From Mucilaginibacter sp. SG564 (GTDB lineage: Bacteria > Bacteroidota > Bacteroidia > Sphingobacteriales > Sphingobacteriaceae): a stretch of DNA of 64,000 nt. Below, one piece after another: positions 54,085 through 62,715 of this stretch. The notes under the pieces are model-generated. The model was not told the origin of the DNA and did not search any database. It saw only the letters and a program-made list of their open reading frames with translations. Position 1 is the first letter of the stretch; each line of letters begins with the position of its first letter. The position numbers were made by a program, and so were the translations under genes. Where the stretch lies: contig NZ_JABGNA010000001.1 of the NCBI RefSeq assembly GCF_013149275.1, positions 992,001 through 1,056,000 of the forward strand. The letters run 5' to 3'.

Positions 54085-55320
54085 TTATGTGAGTAAAGTA
54101 TTCAACATTGATAACGCTGTTATAGCGCTTCTTTCGATGTTTTGAATGCGTTTATTTCCGAATGTGTATTTCTTTATCAACATTTTTTGTTTGCCCGCAA
54201 CCGCAATCCACACAGTACCAACAGGTTTAGTTTCGGTACCTCCATCTGGCCCCGCAATGCCGGTTATGGCAATCGCAAAATCCGATTTAAAATTTTTTAA
54301 TGCGCCTTCAACCATTTCTTTTACCGTTTGCTCGCTTACCGCGCCAAAATCAAGGAGCGTTTGGTGCTTTACCCCCAAAACACTTTCCTTTAGTTCATAA
54401 GCATAGGTTACCCCACCACCCAAAAACACAGTCGATGAACCGGGATGTTGCGTGAACAAATGTGAAAGATATCCACCAGTGCAACTTTCGGCCACAGATA
54501 AGGTAAGCCCCTTGGCTTCCATTTTATTCAAGATAGATTTTTCGAGGGTAATATCCTGATCTATTACATAGGCGTCACCAATACGTTCAATGATCCGTTT
54601 GGCAAACTGATCAACCTGCTCCTGCAAACCGGCCTCATGATCAGCAAAGGCGCTCAGGCGCAGGCGTACTATGCCTAATTTAGGCAAATAGGCTAATTTG
54701 ATGTGTGGCGGTAAGTCGTTTTCAATATCAGCGATCTGTTCAGCTAAAAAAGATTCCCCTACCCCAACGGTTAAAATAGTTTTATGAATAATAACAGGCA
54801 GTTGAAAAAGCTCTTTTATCTGTGGCAGTACCCGCTCTGTCATCATGTACATCATCTCGAAAGGTACACCCGGCATAGATATATAGGTGACCTTATTTTC
54901 ATAAAACCACATACCTGGCGCAGTACCATTCTGATTAAAGATCACTTTGCAATTCGCCGGTACATAAGCCTGTAATCTATTCACCTCAATCATAGGCCTG
55001 TTAAACCGGGCAAAAATCCCCTTCACATGTTCAAGTGTATCAGGATCTTCTATCAGTTCAACACCAAAATATTCGGCTAAAGTTTTTTTGGTTATATCAT
55101 CCTTGGTTGGCCCCAGACCTCCTGTAATAAAAACAATGTCTACACGATTTGCAGCCTCAGCTAATGCTTTAAGGATATGTTCGCGATCATCAGATACCGA
55201 TGATATTTGTTTTACGCGTATTCCTATCTTATTTAATTCTGTAGCCATCCAGGCCGAATTGGTATCTACAATTTGACCTATAAGTATTTCGTCGCCTATA
55301 GTTATAATTTCTGCCAGCAT
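54085..55320 (-). CDS. cinA: CinA: MoCF-like domain plus nicotinamide-nucleotide amidase
   Basis: 411 residues, the usual two-domain length. The N-terminal molybdopterin-binding-like domain shows EIITIGDEILIGQIVDTNSA, then FITGGLGPTKDDITKKTLAEYF, and PGVPFEMMYM. The C-terminal PncC amidase has VAESCTGGYLSHLFTQHPGSS and ITGIAGPDGGTETKPVGTVWIA. It deamidates nicotinamide mononucleotide in NAD recycling and may hydrolyse ADP-ribose through the first domain. It lies 5 bp after lptD on the same strand. Confidence 0.94.
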   Translation of the reverse strand: MLAEIITIGDEILIGQIVDTNSAWMATELNKIGIRVKQISSVSDDREHILKALAEAANRVDIVFITGGLGPTKDDITKKTLAEYFGVELIEDPDTLEHVKGIFARFNRPMIEVNRLQAYVPANCKVIFNQNGTAPGMWFYENKVTYISMPGVPFEMMYMMTERVLPQIKELFQLPVIIHKTILTVGVGESFLAEQIADIENDLPPHIKLAYLPKLGIVRLRLSAFADHEAGLQEQVDQFAKRIIERIGDAYVIDQDITLEKSILNKMEAKGLTLSVAESCTGGYLSHLFTQHPGSSTVFLGGGVTYAYELKESVLGVKHQTLLDFGAVSEQTVKEMVEGALKNFKSDFAIAITGIAGPDGGTETKPVGTVWIAVAGKQKMLIKKYTFGNKRIQNIERSAITALSMLNTLLT

Positions 55321-55325
55321 TTCAA

Positions 55326-58046
55326 TTAGTAAAAAGTTCCACTGTTGGTATAATCATTTCGCTTACTCAGTTTCAGATCCTGCAATATAGTTGATTTTAC
55401 CTTCAAGGTAACATTATATGATTTCAAATAACCAAAAGGGATCCATTGTATGGAAAGATCCCAGCAATGCAGGTCGCGATAGATCGAAAATGATGTTGCG
55501 CTTCCCAATTTACCCGCTTTAATATCATAATTGGTTGAATACTGCACCTTCCACTTAGGCGAAACATTAACGTCTCCACTTATCTGAACGGTGTTACTTG
55601 TACTAACCGTATTTAACGAGTTGGTGTAACTGTAACTATAGTTGAAATTAATATTCCAAGGCACATTAAAATCAACATAAGCATTCGGGTCACTGTTAAC
55701 TAAGGCCAAACGCTGGGACTGCGTTGGCGTAAGGTTAGCCAGGCCATTCACTGCGCCCGGGGTACCACGTGCTGCCGCCTTTGTTGAATTTAAACTACCG
55801 CTCATAGATATACCCACGTTTGCCAATTGCGGAAACTTACCGTCTTGCCAGCTATAACGGTTGATAAGCTGACTATATCTTACTATGTTATTATTTTGAA
55901 TAGAGTCGCGAACTACGGTTACGTATGGATTAAAGGTACCCTGAAAACTAATGCTCAATTTTTGATTAAAGATAGCGGTATGCCCGGAAAAGGTTATGGG
56001 CGAAAGCTTCATGGTATCCGCTGCGAAATTGTAAAAGGTGGAGAAAGATAAACCTTGCAAAATGGTGATCTTCCTGTCTGTACCGGATGTATCGGTACTT
56101 TTAGCCTTTACTTTGGCTTCTATCGTATTATCGAGACTAAAATTAAGCCCAGCTTGCTTACCCGGAGAAGGTCCTCCATAAACAGCGCCATCAAAAATAG
56201 AATATTTTTGCGACGCGTATGGATAAGGTATGGTAGCATTACTCACTGCGGTTTTATAATACCCAAAACTTGGGTCTGAAAAATCGGGACGGTAACCAAA
56301 ACTTATAGAAGGCGTCATAACGTGCCTTATTGCCTTTAAATTACCATGTTTAAAATTGATCTGCCCATATAATTTGGTAGATAAGCCCGTACTAATACTG
56401 TATTCGCCAGAGCGTTTAAAACCGGGGATGGTATCAGTAATCAGCTGATCTGAATTACTGATGCTCCCCCGTTCAAATCTTTTGGTGATACTTTGAAAAT
56501 ACCAGCGTTCTGTATAGTTAATGCTACTATTAAACTGAAAGTATTTCAATACGTTAAGACCTAAACTAACAGGTATTTGGTGCTGGAAACCATTTTGCAG
56601 ACGCTTTGAAAGGGTCTCGCTTTTGAAAAGCTCAGCCTCAGGTATATTATTTACCTTATTGGTGGCTGTCATGTTATAGCTCACCGTAATTTTCTGATAC
56701 CATTTTTGCTCGCCAACCCTATCCTTGGAATCAAACGGATTTATGGACGACATTCCAAAGGCAACTGTTGGCAACTCTAAAGTAATTGTTTTATTAGCAA
56801 TATCCTGGCTGTGCGATAATCCAACACTTAAGTTGAATGGTGTACCCGCCCATGTTTTACCATAGGATATACTTGAACGCAAGCTGCTCGTTGCTATGGT
56901 ATTTACGTTAACAGTTCCCCTTGTATTCCTGAAAAATCCGGAAGTACCCGCGTTTACAGATGCGCTAAAAGTAGAACCCGGGTTAGCGTTAGGATCCTGG
57001 GAATGCGTCCAGTCAATATGAATGTCTTTTGTGGCAGGGTCACCTGGCAAGCCATAGTTGTGTGATCCAAAGCTTAATGCCAGGTTTCCTGTGTACTTAT
57101 ATCGTTTTAAATAACGCATAACGCTATTTAATTCGTACGATCCTTTAGAATACACGGTAGCTGTGGTGGTAAGGTCTATATAATCATTAAACCCTAAATA
57201 ATATCCGAAGTTGGAGAGCTTAAATCCAAGTTGCTGATCTTCGCCAAAAGTAGGCAATATGACACCCGATGTTCGTTGGTTGGGCTTTGGAAAAAATCCA
57301 AACGGAATAGCCAGAGGCAAAGGTATTCCCTCGATCTCCAGATATGCCGGGCCCGAGATGATCCTGTTTTTCTCGCCAATACCCCGGGTTATCACCACAC
57401 CAAAATGGGTTTCCGGATATGGGAGATCACAGGTACTGAATATCACATTACGATAGGCCACTTCAGTTTCATTTAACTTTTTTGCCTGCCCGCCGGATAT
57501 AAAATTACCCTCCTGTTCTGAAGCCGGGTTATATAGCTTTCCTTTTTTGGTTTCGTAATTGAATAACAACGAATCAGATGACACTGGCTTTTCTGTCTTT
57601 TGCTTGGAGATAGGTCGGCCTACATAACGGTGCGTACGAGGGTCAATACTTCCACGGGCGAATATGATGTGGTTTTTTTGGTCAACGCGGATAAAATCGG
57701 CATCAAGTTCAAAGTCCTCATAAGTAACCCGGGCACGGCCATATAAATATAAAATATTGTGTTCATTATCTACATGGGTAGAATCTTCCGCAACAGCTTT
57801 TACCTCAGACTCTATATCAGCTTTCTTTTGAGTGGTATCAGTTTTAGCAGGGGTATTTTTGGATGATGAGTTGCGTGTGTTCTTTTTGCCTTTAAGCAAT
57901 TTCTTGTCCTTAATGGTATCCAGTTTTATAATAGTATCGATAACAGGTTTGCTGCTATAGCCTTTATATGTATTTTTGCTTTCGGCAGAAAATACACTCA
58001 CCGTTAAAATAATCGCAAGCAGAAAAAAGAAGGTTGTGGATTTCAA
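55326..58046 (-). CDS. lptD: LptD/OstA-like outer-membrane LPS assembly protein
   Basis: 906 residues. A signal peptide (KSTTFFFLLAIILTVSVFS), a Lys/Thr-rich stretch (45-75), the OstA-type periplasmic strands (NILYLYGRARVTYEDFELDADFIRVDQ), then a large beta barrel with many alternating aromatic strands up to the C-terminus. The typical segment AYLEIEGIPLPLAIPFGFFPKP marks the Bacteroidota form. It inserts LPS in the outer leaflet. It is divergent from the amidase-mlaD genes, as in other Bacteroidota. Confidence 0.9.
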   Translation of the reverse strand: MKSTTFFFLLAIILTVSVFSAESKNTYKGYSSKPVIDTIIKLDTIKDKKLLKGKKNTRNSSSKNTPAKTDTTQKKADIESEVKAVAEDSTHVDNEHNILYLYGRARVTYEDFELDADFIRVDQKNHIIFARGSIDPRTHRYVGRPISKQKTEKPVSSDSLLFNYETKKGKLYNPASEQEGNFISGGQAKKLNETEVAYRNVIFSTCDLPYPETHFGVVITRGIGEKNRIISGPAYLEIEGIPLPLAIPFGFFPKPNQRTSGVILPTFGEDQQLGFKLSNFGYYLGFNDYIDLTTTATVYSKGSYELNSVMRYLKRYKYTGNLALSFGSHNYGLPGDPATKDIHIDWTHSQDPNANPGSTFSASVNAGTSGFFRNTRGTVNVNTIATSSLRSSISYGKTWAGTPFNLSVGLSHSQDIANKTITLELPTVAFGMSSINPFDSKDRVGEQKWYQKITVSYNMTATNKVNNIPEAELFKSETLSKRLQNGFQHQIPVSLGLNVLKYFQFNSSINYTERWYFQSITKRFERGSISNSDQLITDTIPGFKRSGEYSISTGLSTKLYGQINFKHGNLKAIRHVMTPSISFGYRPDFSDPSFGYYKTAVSNATIPYPYASQKYSIFDGAVYGGPSPGKQAGLNFSLDNTIEAKVKAKSTDTSGTDRKITILQGLSFSTFYNFAADTMKLSPITFSGHTAIFNQKLSISFQGTFNPYVTVVRDSIQNNNIVRYSQLINRYSWQDGKFPQLANVGISMSGSLNSTKAAARGTPGAVNGLANLTPTQSQRLALVNSDPNAYVDFNVPWNINFNYSYSYTNSLNTVSTSNTVQISGDVNVSPKWKVQYSTNYDIKAGKLGSATSFSIYRDLHCWDLSIQWIPFGYLKSYNVTLKVKSTILQDLKLSKRNDYTNSGTFY

Positions 58047-58062
58047 AATTGATTATGAATAG

Positions 58063-58070
58063 TATTTTTG
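58063..58070 (+). promoter_or_regulatory. -7 promoter box of the amidase gene
   Basis: TATTTTTG fits TAnnTTTG 28 bp before the amidase ATG; no clear -33 element at the right distance. Confidence 0.4.
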
Positions 58071-58098
58071 CAGATAAAGTTAACAGCGTTCAAAAATA

Positions 58099-59010
58099 AT
58101 GAAAAATAGGGCATTGAAAAGATTGATTTATAGTTTATCGGTATTGCTGGCACTCCTTTCATATTTTCCGGTCACATCTTATGGTTTCATAAAAAAAGAT
58201 ACGGTTATAAATAACACTGGTTTTAAACTCAAAACTATTATTATTGATGCCGGCCACGGGGGTAAACCTTCCAGTAATGTAGGTCACTTTTCACATGGCG
58301 CATCAGGCGAATATTCTACTGAAAGGAATGTAACGCTTGCCATCGCGTTAAAATTGCAAAAAGCGGTAGAAAAAGATATACCAGGTGTAAAAGGAGTACT
58401 TACACGCAGCACCGAAGATGATGTTTCATTTGAGCGGCGTGCCGAAATTGCCAATGAAAATAAAGGTGATGTTTTTATTTCGATACATTGTAATTCTTTA
58501 TCGGATAGACGCGTAAGCAGAAGAGTAGGTACTAAACATCATAAACCGGTTTATAAAACAAGTTTGGTTCCCGATCGTTCTGGTAAAGGTGTGTTATTAT
58601 TGGTTTATGCATTAAAACGCACAAGAGAGGCAGAAAATGAGATCAAAAAGAATCAGGTTGAGGGTGAATCTGAACTTGATGGAGGAGCTTTAGATCCCAA
58701 CGACCCCATAACTATTATTTTAACAAACGAGTATAAAAGAAAATTCAGGCAGCAAAGTATCAATCTGGCAACATTACTCAACAAAGAATTTGTTGAAACA
58801 GACGGCAGACCGAGCGAAGGTATAAGAGACCAAAGTATTTATGTATTATGTCATAGTTCCATGCCATCTGTTTTGGTAGAAACCGGGTATATTAATAACC
58901 CTGATGACGAGGCATATCTAAATTCGGAGGATGGGCAAAATGCTATTGTTAACTCGATTGTACGGGCCTTAACAAATTTTAAAAACGAGGTTGAGCAGGT
59001 TTCAAAATAA
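58099..59010 (+). CDS. N-acetylmuramoyl-L-alanine amidase (Amidase_3)
   Basis: 303 residues with a hydrophobic N-terminal signal/anchor (residues 8-29). Zinc ligands of the family: His53 in IIDAGHGGKP, Glu75 in YSTERNVTL, His near 130 in VFISIHCNS, and the catalytic Glu in VLVETGYINNPDDE near 266. It cuts the amide bond between muramic acid and L-alanine, releasing peptides from peptidoglycan during cell division. An insertion of about 40 residues between the third and last motifs (charged, residues 155-200) is common in AmiC-like proteins. Followed 83 bp later by mlaD. Confidence 0.93.
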   Translation: MKNRALKRLIYSLSVLLALLSYFPVTSYGFIKKDTVINNTGFKLKTIIIDAGHGGKPSSNVGHFSHGASGEYSTERNVTLAIALKLQKAVEKDIPGVKGVLTRSTEDDVSFERRAEIANENKGDVFISIHCNSLSDRRVSRRVGTKHHKPVYKTSLVPDRSGKGVLLLVYALKRTREAENEIKKNQVEGESELDGGALDPNDPITIILTNEYKRKFRQQSINLATLLNKEFVETDGRPSEGIRDQSIYVLCHSSMPSVLVETGYINNPDDEAYLNSEDGQNAIVNSIVRALTNFKNEVEQVSK

Positions 59011-59093
59011 TATAGTTTAGCTTTACCTGTTATATAACATCACATCAACGATCTAAAATAGAAGAAACAAATTAACCCGAAAACAACTACTTA

Positions 59094-60038
59094 ATGAAAA
59101 TCTCAAACGAAACAAAAATAGGAGCTCTTACAGCCATAGCTATTACTATACTGATATTAGGATATAGTTTTTTGCGTGGCAACGATGTTTTTTCGGGTTC
59201 TAATAAATATTACGCCGTTTACAGAAGTGTGGAAGGTCTTGCTTTGGCAAAGCCTGTGTTAGTTAACGGTTTTCAGATTGGACGTGTTTCAAGCATGAAA
59301 TTGCAGCCAGATGGGCATACTATCGTAGAGTTTAAGATCGACCCGGATTATGTTATACCCAACAATACCCTGGCTAAATTATCCAGTACCGATCTTTTGG
59401 GTAGTAAAGCCATTGTTTTTGAGCTAGGAAACAGTAAAGTTGCTGCAGAAGATAAAGACACCTTAAAAGCCGACATACAAGGAAGCCTGGCCGAAAGCCT
59501 GCAGCCTATACAGAAAAAAGCCGAAATGCTGATCACAAAAATGGACTCATCATTAGCGGCTATCAATAAAATATTAAACCCTAACTTCCAGAAAAACGTT
59601 GATCGCAGCTTTATGAGCATTGCTAATTCGCTGCAAACGCTGGAAGGTACTACTAAAAAGATTGATAACCTGGTAGCTTCTCAATCTGGCCATATTAATG
59701 GTATCCTGACTAATGCCGAAGTGGTATCAGGAAGCCTGAAAACCAGCACCACCCACTTAAACGGCATGACCGCCAATTTTGAAAAGGTGAGCAATGATAT
59801 TGCATCTGCCAACATCAAACAAACATTAGATAATGCCAATAAGGCCATGGCCGACCTACAGGCTACCATTGCTAAGATTAACAATGGTCAGGGATCATTA
59901 GGTTTACTGATGAACGACGACAAGATGTATAAAAACCTTACCGATGCATCCAATAACCTCAACAATCTGTTCATCGACCTGAAAGCACATCCAAAACGTT
60001 ATGTAAGCTTCTCGGTTTTTGGCGGTAAAAAAGATTAA
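59094..60038 (+). CDS. mlaD: MlaD-like MCE-domain lipid transport protein
   Basis: 314 residues. One N-terminal membrane helix (about 10-28), then a single MCE domain (YYAVYRSVEGLALAKPVLVNGFQIGRV, ~ 40-115) and a long helical, coiled-coil-like tail (130-290) with repeated Ser/Asn/Lys. It probably forms a hexameric ring or tunnel that moves phospholipids between inner and outer membranes. The usual MlaE and MlaF partners are not in the window. The C-terminal helical part resembles the needle-forming MCE proteins. Confidence 0.9.
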   Translation: MKISNETKIGALTAIAITILILGYSFLRGNDVFSGSNKYYAVYRSVEGLALAKPVLVNGFQIGRVSSMKLQPDGHTIVEFKIDPDYVIPNNTLAKLSSTDLLGSKAIVFELGNSKVAAEDKDTLKADIQGSLAESLQPIQKKAEMLITKMDSSLAAINKILNPNFQKNVDRSFMSIANSLQTLEGTTKKIDNLVASQSGHINGILTNAEVVSGSLKTSTTHLNGMTANFEKVSNDIASANIKQTLDNANKAMADLQATIAKINNGQGSLGLLMNDDKMYKNLTDASNNLNNLFIDLKAHPKRYVSFSVFGGKKD

Positions 60039-60044
60039 GTTTTT

Positions 60045-60253
60045 GAATCAAAAAGTTAGATTCAGGAATCAAGACGGCAAATATGCGCTAAAAAGTGGGT
60101 TTACATGGTTTACACTTTTTAGGGTTTACATCTATATATATATAATTGATAATCAATGCGTTAATATAAAAAACATACAAAAAAGTGGGTTTACATGTAA
60201 ACCCACTTTTTTGCTATATCCAGGCTTGATTCCTGACGCTGATATCTTGCCTC
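60045..60253. repeat. Fold-back element (GAATCAAG words) containing a second element
   Basis: Arms 60045-60073 and 60225-60253 are inverted, with the inner 12 bases TCAGGAATCAAG identical and nine differences elsewhere. The right arm reads like the arm of the 30292 element (about 22 of 25). The GTGGGTTTACA element lies between the arms. It fills the gap between mlaD and rnz. Confidence 0.75.
60090..60212. repeat. GTGGGTTTACA inverted-repeat element, copy 2
   Basis: Left end AAAAAGTGGGTTTACA (60090-60105) followed by TGGTTTACACTTTTT; right end a perfect 34-bp palindrome (60179-60212) centred on TACATGTA. TTGATAATCAA near 60146 is shared with copy 1. Nested inside the element at 60045-60253. 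Confidence 0.85.
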
Positions 60254-61168
60254 TTATTCTATCGGGAATGTTTTCCCTTCAATAGCCAGTTCTGTTTCCG
60301 GGAAAACACTTCTGGCCTCGTCAAGCAACTCGTTCAGGGTTTTATACCGGGCAGAAAAGTGTCCGATCAGCAGTTTTTTAGCTTTGGTTTTTAAGGCGAT
60401 TTCTGCTGCCTGTAAAGCTGTGGTATGGTGGGTATCTTTAGCCCTATCCAACATATCATTTAAAAAGGTAGCCTCGTGATAAAGCATCGTAACGTTGCTG
60501 ATCTGTTCAAAATACTGCTCGTTATATAATGTATCTGAGCAATACGCGTATGATTTTGGGATCTGGGAATCGATGGTCAGGCTTTCATTTTTATATACTT
60601 CACCGCTTGCCGATGTATAATCATTTCCCCTTTTAAGGGCCGAATAATACTCCACGGGTATACTCAAAGCCTCAATTTTTTCCTTTATTAATTTACGTAA
60701 ACGCTTCTTTTCTTTAAAAAGAAAACCGGTACAGGCAATACGATGATCCAGCGGAATAGTTTCTACAACAACATCGCTATTATCGACGATCACTTCAGAT
60801 TTCTGAGCGTCAATTGCTGTAAACTCCAGCGGAAACTGCAGTACTGTTTCTGAATACTTAAACTGCAGGTCAATAATCTCTTTTAAGTGAGCTGGGCCGA
60901 AAAGATACAAGGCTTTTTTACGACCATTCAAGTGCATAGACGATAGTAAGCCTATCAATCCCAAGTAATGATCGCCGTGAAGATGACTGATGAATATATG
61001 ATCAATACGGCTCGCCTTAACATCAAAACGTAACATTTGCTGTTGGGTACCTTCGCCGCAATCAATTAAATACAGGCGCTCGTTGATATTGAGCGCCTGT
61101 GAAGTAGGATTTCTGTTAAAAATAGGGGTCGCTGAGCTGCTACCCAATATTGTTACCTCAAATTTCAT
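60254..61168 (-). CDS. rnz: Ribonuclease Z
   Basis: 304 residues from the ATG at 61168; a GTG at 61189 adds seven unconserved residues. The metallo-beta-lactamase site SHLHGDHYLGLIGLL binds two zinc ions, with further ligands in HEATF (near 219-223) and HFSARY (near 269-274). The N-terminus VTILGSSSATPIFNRNPTSQ is typical. It cuts the 3' trailer of tRNA precursors, or turns over mRNA. It starts 22 bp downstream of the STAS gene stop in the same direction, so they are probably cotranscribed. Confidence 0.94.
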   Translation of the reverse strand: MKFEVTILGSSSATPIFNRNPTSQALNINERLYLIDCGEGTQQQMLRFDVKASRIDHIFISHLHGDHYLGLIGLLSSMHLNGRKKALYLFGPAHLKEIIDLQFKYSETVLQFPLEFTAIDAQKSEVIVDNSDVVVETIPLDHRIACTGFLFKEKKRLRKLIKEKIEALSIPVEYYSALKRGNDYTSASGEVYKNESLTIDSQIPKSYAYCSDTLYNEQYFEQISNVTMLYHEATFLNDMLDRAKDTHHTTALQAAEIALKTKAKKLLIGHFSARYKTLNELLDEARSVFPETELAIEGKTFPIE

Positions 61169-61190
61169 ACAGGGTAAACAATCATACACC

Positions 61191-61568
61191 TTATCTCGCT
61201 TCCTTTTTCAGCTCTTTTTCAATCTCTTCCATAAAAATAAGATCGATACCTTCTTCGGCTGTAGGCACAATGTTCAGTACATTATCCAATTGCGATATGG
61301 TTACCAAACGGGATACCGCGTCATTTAAGCCTGCCAGGATAAATAATCCCGTAGCATTTTTACATAAGCGGTGACCTACCAGCAAGCTGCTTAAGCCAGA
61401 AGAATCTGCAAATTTTACCTGTGAAAGATCAAGAATTATATTTCGCTGACCTTCAGTATTGATCAATATCAACTCGGATTTCAATTGAGGTGTAACCAAT
61501 GAGTTCAATTTTGACTCATTAAGCTTCACTAAAATATATTTCTCGTGCTTATCGACAGTAAATTTCAT
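61191..61568 (-). CDS. STAS-domain protein (anti-anti-sigma type)
   Basis: 125 residues, one STAS domain. LDLSQVKFADSSGLSSLLVG carries the Asp-Ser-Ser-Gly site where SpoIIAA-like proteins are phosphorylated (Ser59-60 region). It may be an anti-sigma factor antagonist, or a partner of another switch; no matching kinase or sigma gene is nearby. The end EEIEKELKKEAR is a charged helix. It shares a transcript with rnz. Confidence 0.88.
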   Translation of the reverse strand: MKFTVDKHEKYILVKLNESKLNSLVTPQLKSELILINTEGQRNIILDLSQVKFADSSGLSSLLVGHRLCKNATGLFILAGLNDAVSRLVTISQLDNVLNIVPTAEEGIDLIFMEEIEKELKKEAR

Positions 61569-61622
61569 TCTTATTAATAATTAGAAAGCTAAGATATGAT
61601 AATTTTACGGGTAATTAAAAAA

Positions 61623-62567
61623 CTACAAATTTGTTAAAGCGGCTTTAATGTTGGTTTCAACCCGGTTAAGCACGCTGTCATTGTCAGACTTTACAAATAC
61701 TTCACCAATAATCTGCTCATATAGTTCAATATACCGTTCTGAGATTGATTTTACAATTTCAGGGGTCATAACCGGCACTACCTGGCCATCTTTACCCTGA
61801 AAACCATTCTCAATCAGCCATTTTCTCACAAATTCTTTTGAAAGCTGTTTCTGGGCCTCTCCTTTCTGCTGGCGCTCTTCATAACCTTCTTTATAAAAGT
61901 ATCGTGAGGAATCGGGTGTATGTATCTCATCGATCAGGTATATCTGGCCATCAACTTTTCCAAACTCATATTTGGTATCAACCAATATCAGTCCTTGCTT
62001 AGCAGCTATTTCGGTTCCGCGTTTGAACAAAGCCTTGGTATATGCTTCTAGTTGGGCGTAGTCATCAGCCGAAACAATGTTTTGCTTCAAGATCTCGGCC
62101 CTGGATATATCCTCATCATGACCAACAGATGCCTTCGTGGTTGGTGTTATGATGGGCTCAGGCAGTATATCGTTCTCCTTTAAGCCTTCGGGTAAACTTT
62201 CGCCGCAAACCTGTCTTTTACCCGCGCTGTATTCGCGCCAGGCATGGCCTGCCAAATAACCACGGATGACCATTTCTACTTTAAAAGGCTCACAAATGCG
62301 TCCGATGGTAACACTCGGATCGGGTACAGCTATTACCCAGTTGGGTACAATATCAGCAGTAGCTTCTAAAAATCGGGCCGCTATCTGGTTAAGTACTTGT
62401 CCTTTGTAAGGGATAGGCTCTGGCAGCACCACATCAAAAGCTGATATGCGGTCGGTAACCACCATAGCCAGGAATTTATTATCAATCGTATAAACATCAC
62501 GAACCTTGCCTTTGTAGTAGTTAGTTTGGCCGGGTAAGTTAAAATGTGTTTCTTTTATCGCGTTCAT
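61623..62567 (-). CDS. purC: Phosphoribosylaminoimidazole-succinocarboxamide synthase
   Basis: 314 residues, the longer form of SAICAR synthase. [11 protein letters not shown] (ATP site), [40 protein letters not shown], and [29 protein letters not shown]. It joins CAIR and aspartate in purine synthesis, using ATP. Starts 11 bp beyond a fold-back repeat that fills the gap to phoH. Confidence 0.95.
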   Translation of the reverse strand: MNAIKETHFNLPGQTNYYKGKVRDVYTIDNKFLAMVVTDRISAFDVVLPEPIPYKGQVLNQIAARFLEATADIVPNWVIAVPDPSVTIGRICEPFKVEMVIRGYLAGHAWREYSAGKRQVCGESLPEGLKENDILPEPIITPTTKASVGHDEDISRAEILKQNIVSADDYAQLEAYTKALFKRGTEIAAKQGLILVDTKYEFGKVDGQIYLIDEIHTPDSSRYFYKEGYEERQQKGEAQKQLSKEFVRKWLIENGFQGKDGQVVPVMTPEIVKSISERYIELYEQIIGEVFVKSDNDSVLNRVETNIKAALTNL

Positions 62568-62577
62568 TCTTTTTTTA

Positions 62578-62689
62578 GTATCAAGTAACTAGTATCAAGT
62601 AGCAAGTACATTGCTTGCGTTTAACTTCAGCTTCAAATAATCAATACAGGGATCAAAAATCTTGATACTTGATACTAGTTACTTGATAC
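62578..62689. repeat. Fold-back element, 29-bp arms (TATCAAG words)
   Basis: Arms 62578-62606 and 62661-62689, with 28 of 29 bases paired. The first 24 bases are perfect and have the same heptad words as the element at 21824; a further half-copy ends at 62710. It fills the purC-phoH gap on codirectional genes. Confidence 0.9.
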
Positions 62690-62715
62690 CAACTAAACTA
62701 CTTGATACTAAAACC

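Noticed and set aside
61169..61189. Longer start (GTG) for ribonuclease Z
   Set aside because: The added residues are not part of the conserved N-terminus; the ATG at 61168 directly precedes the family sequence.
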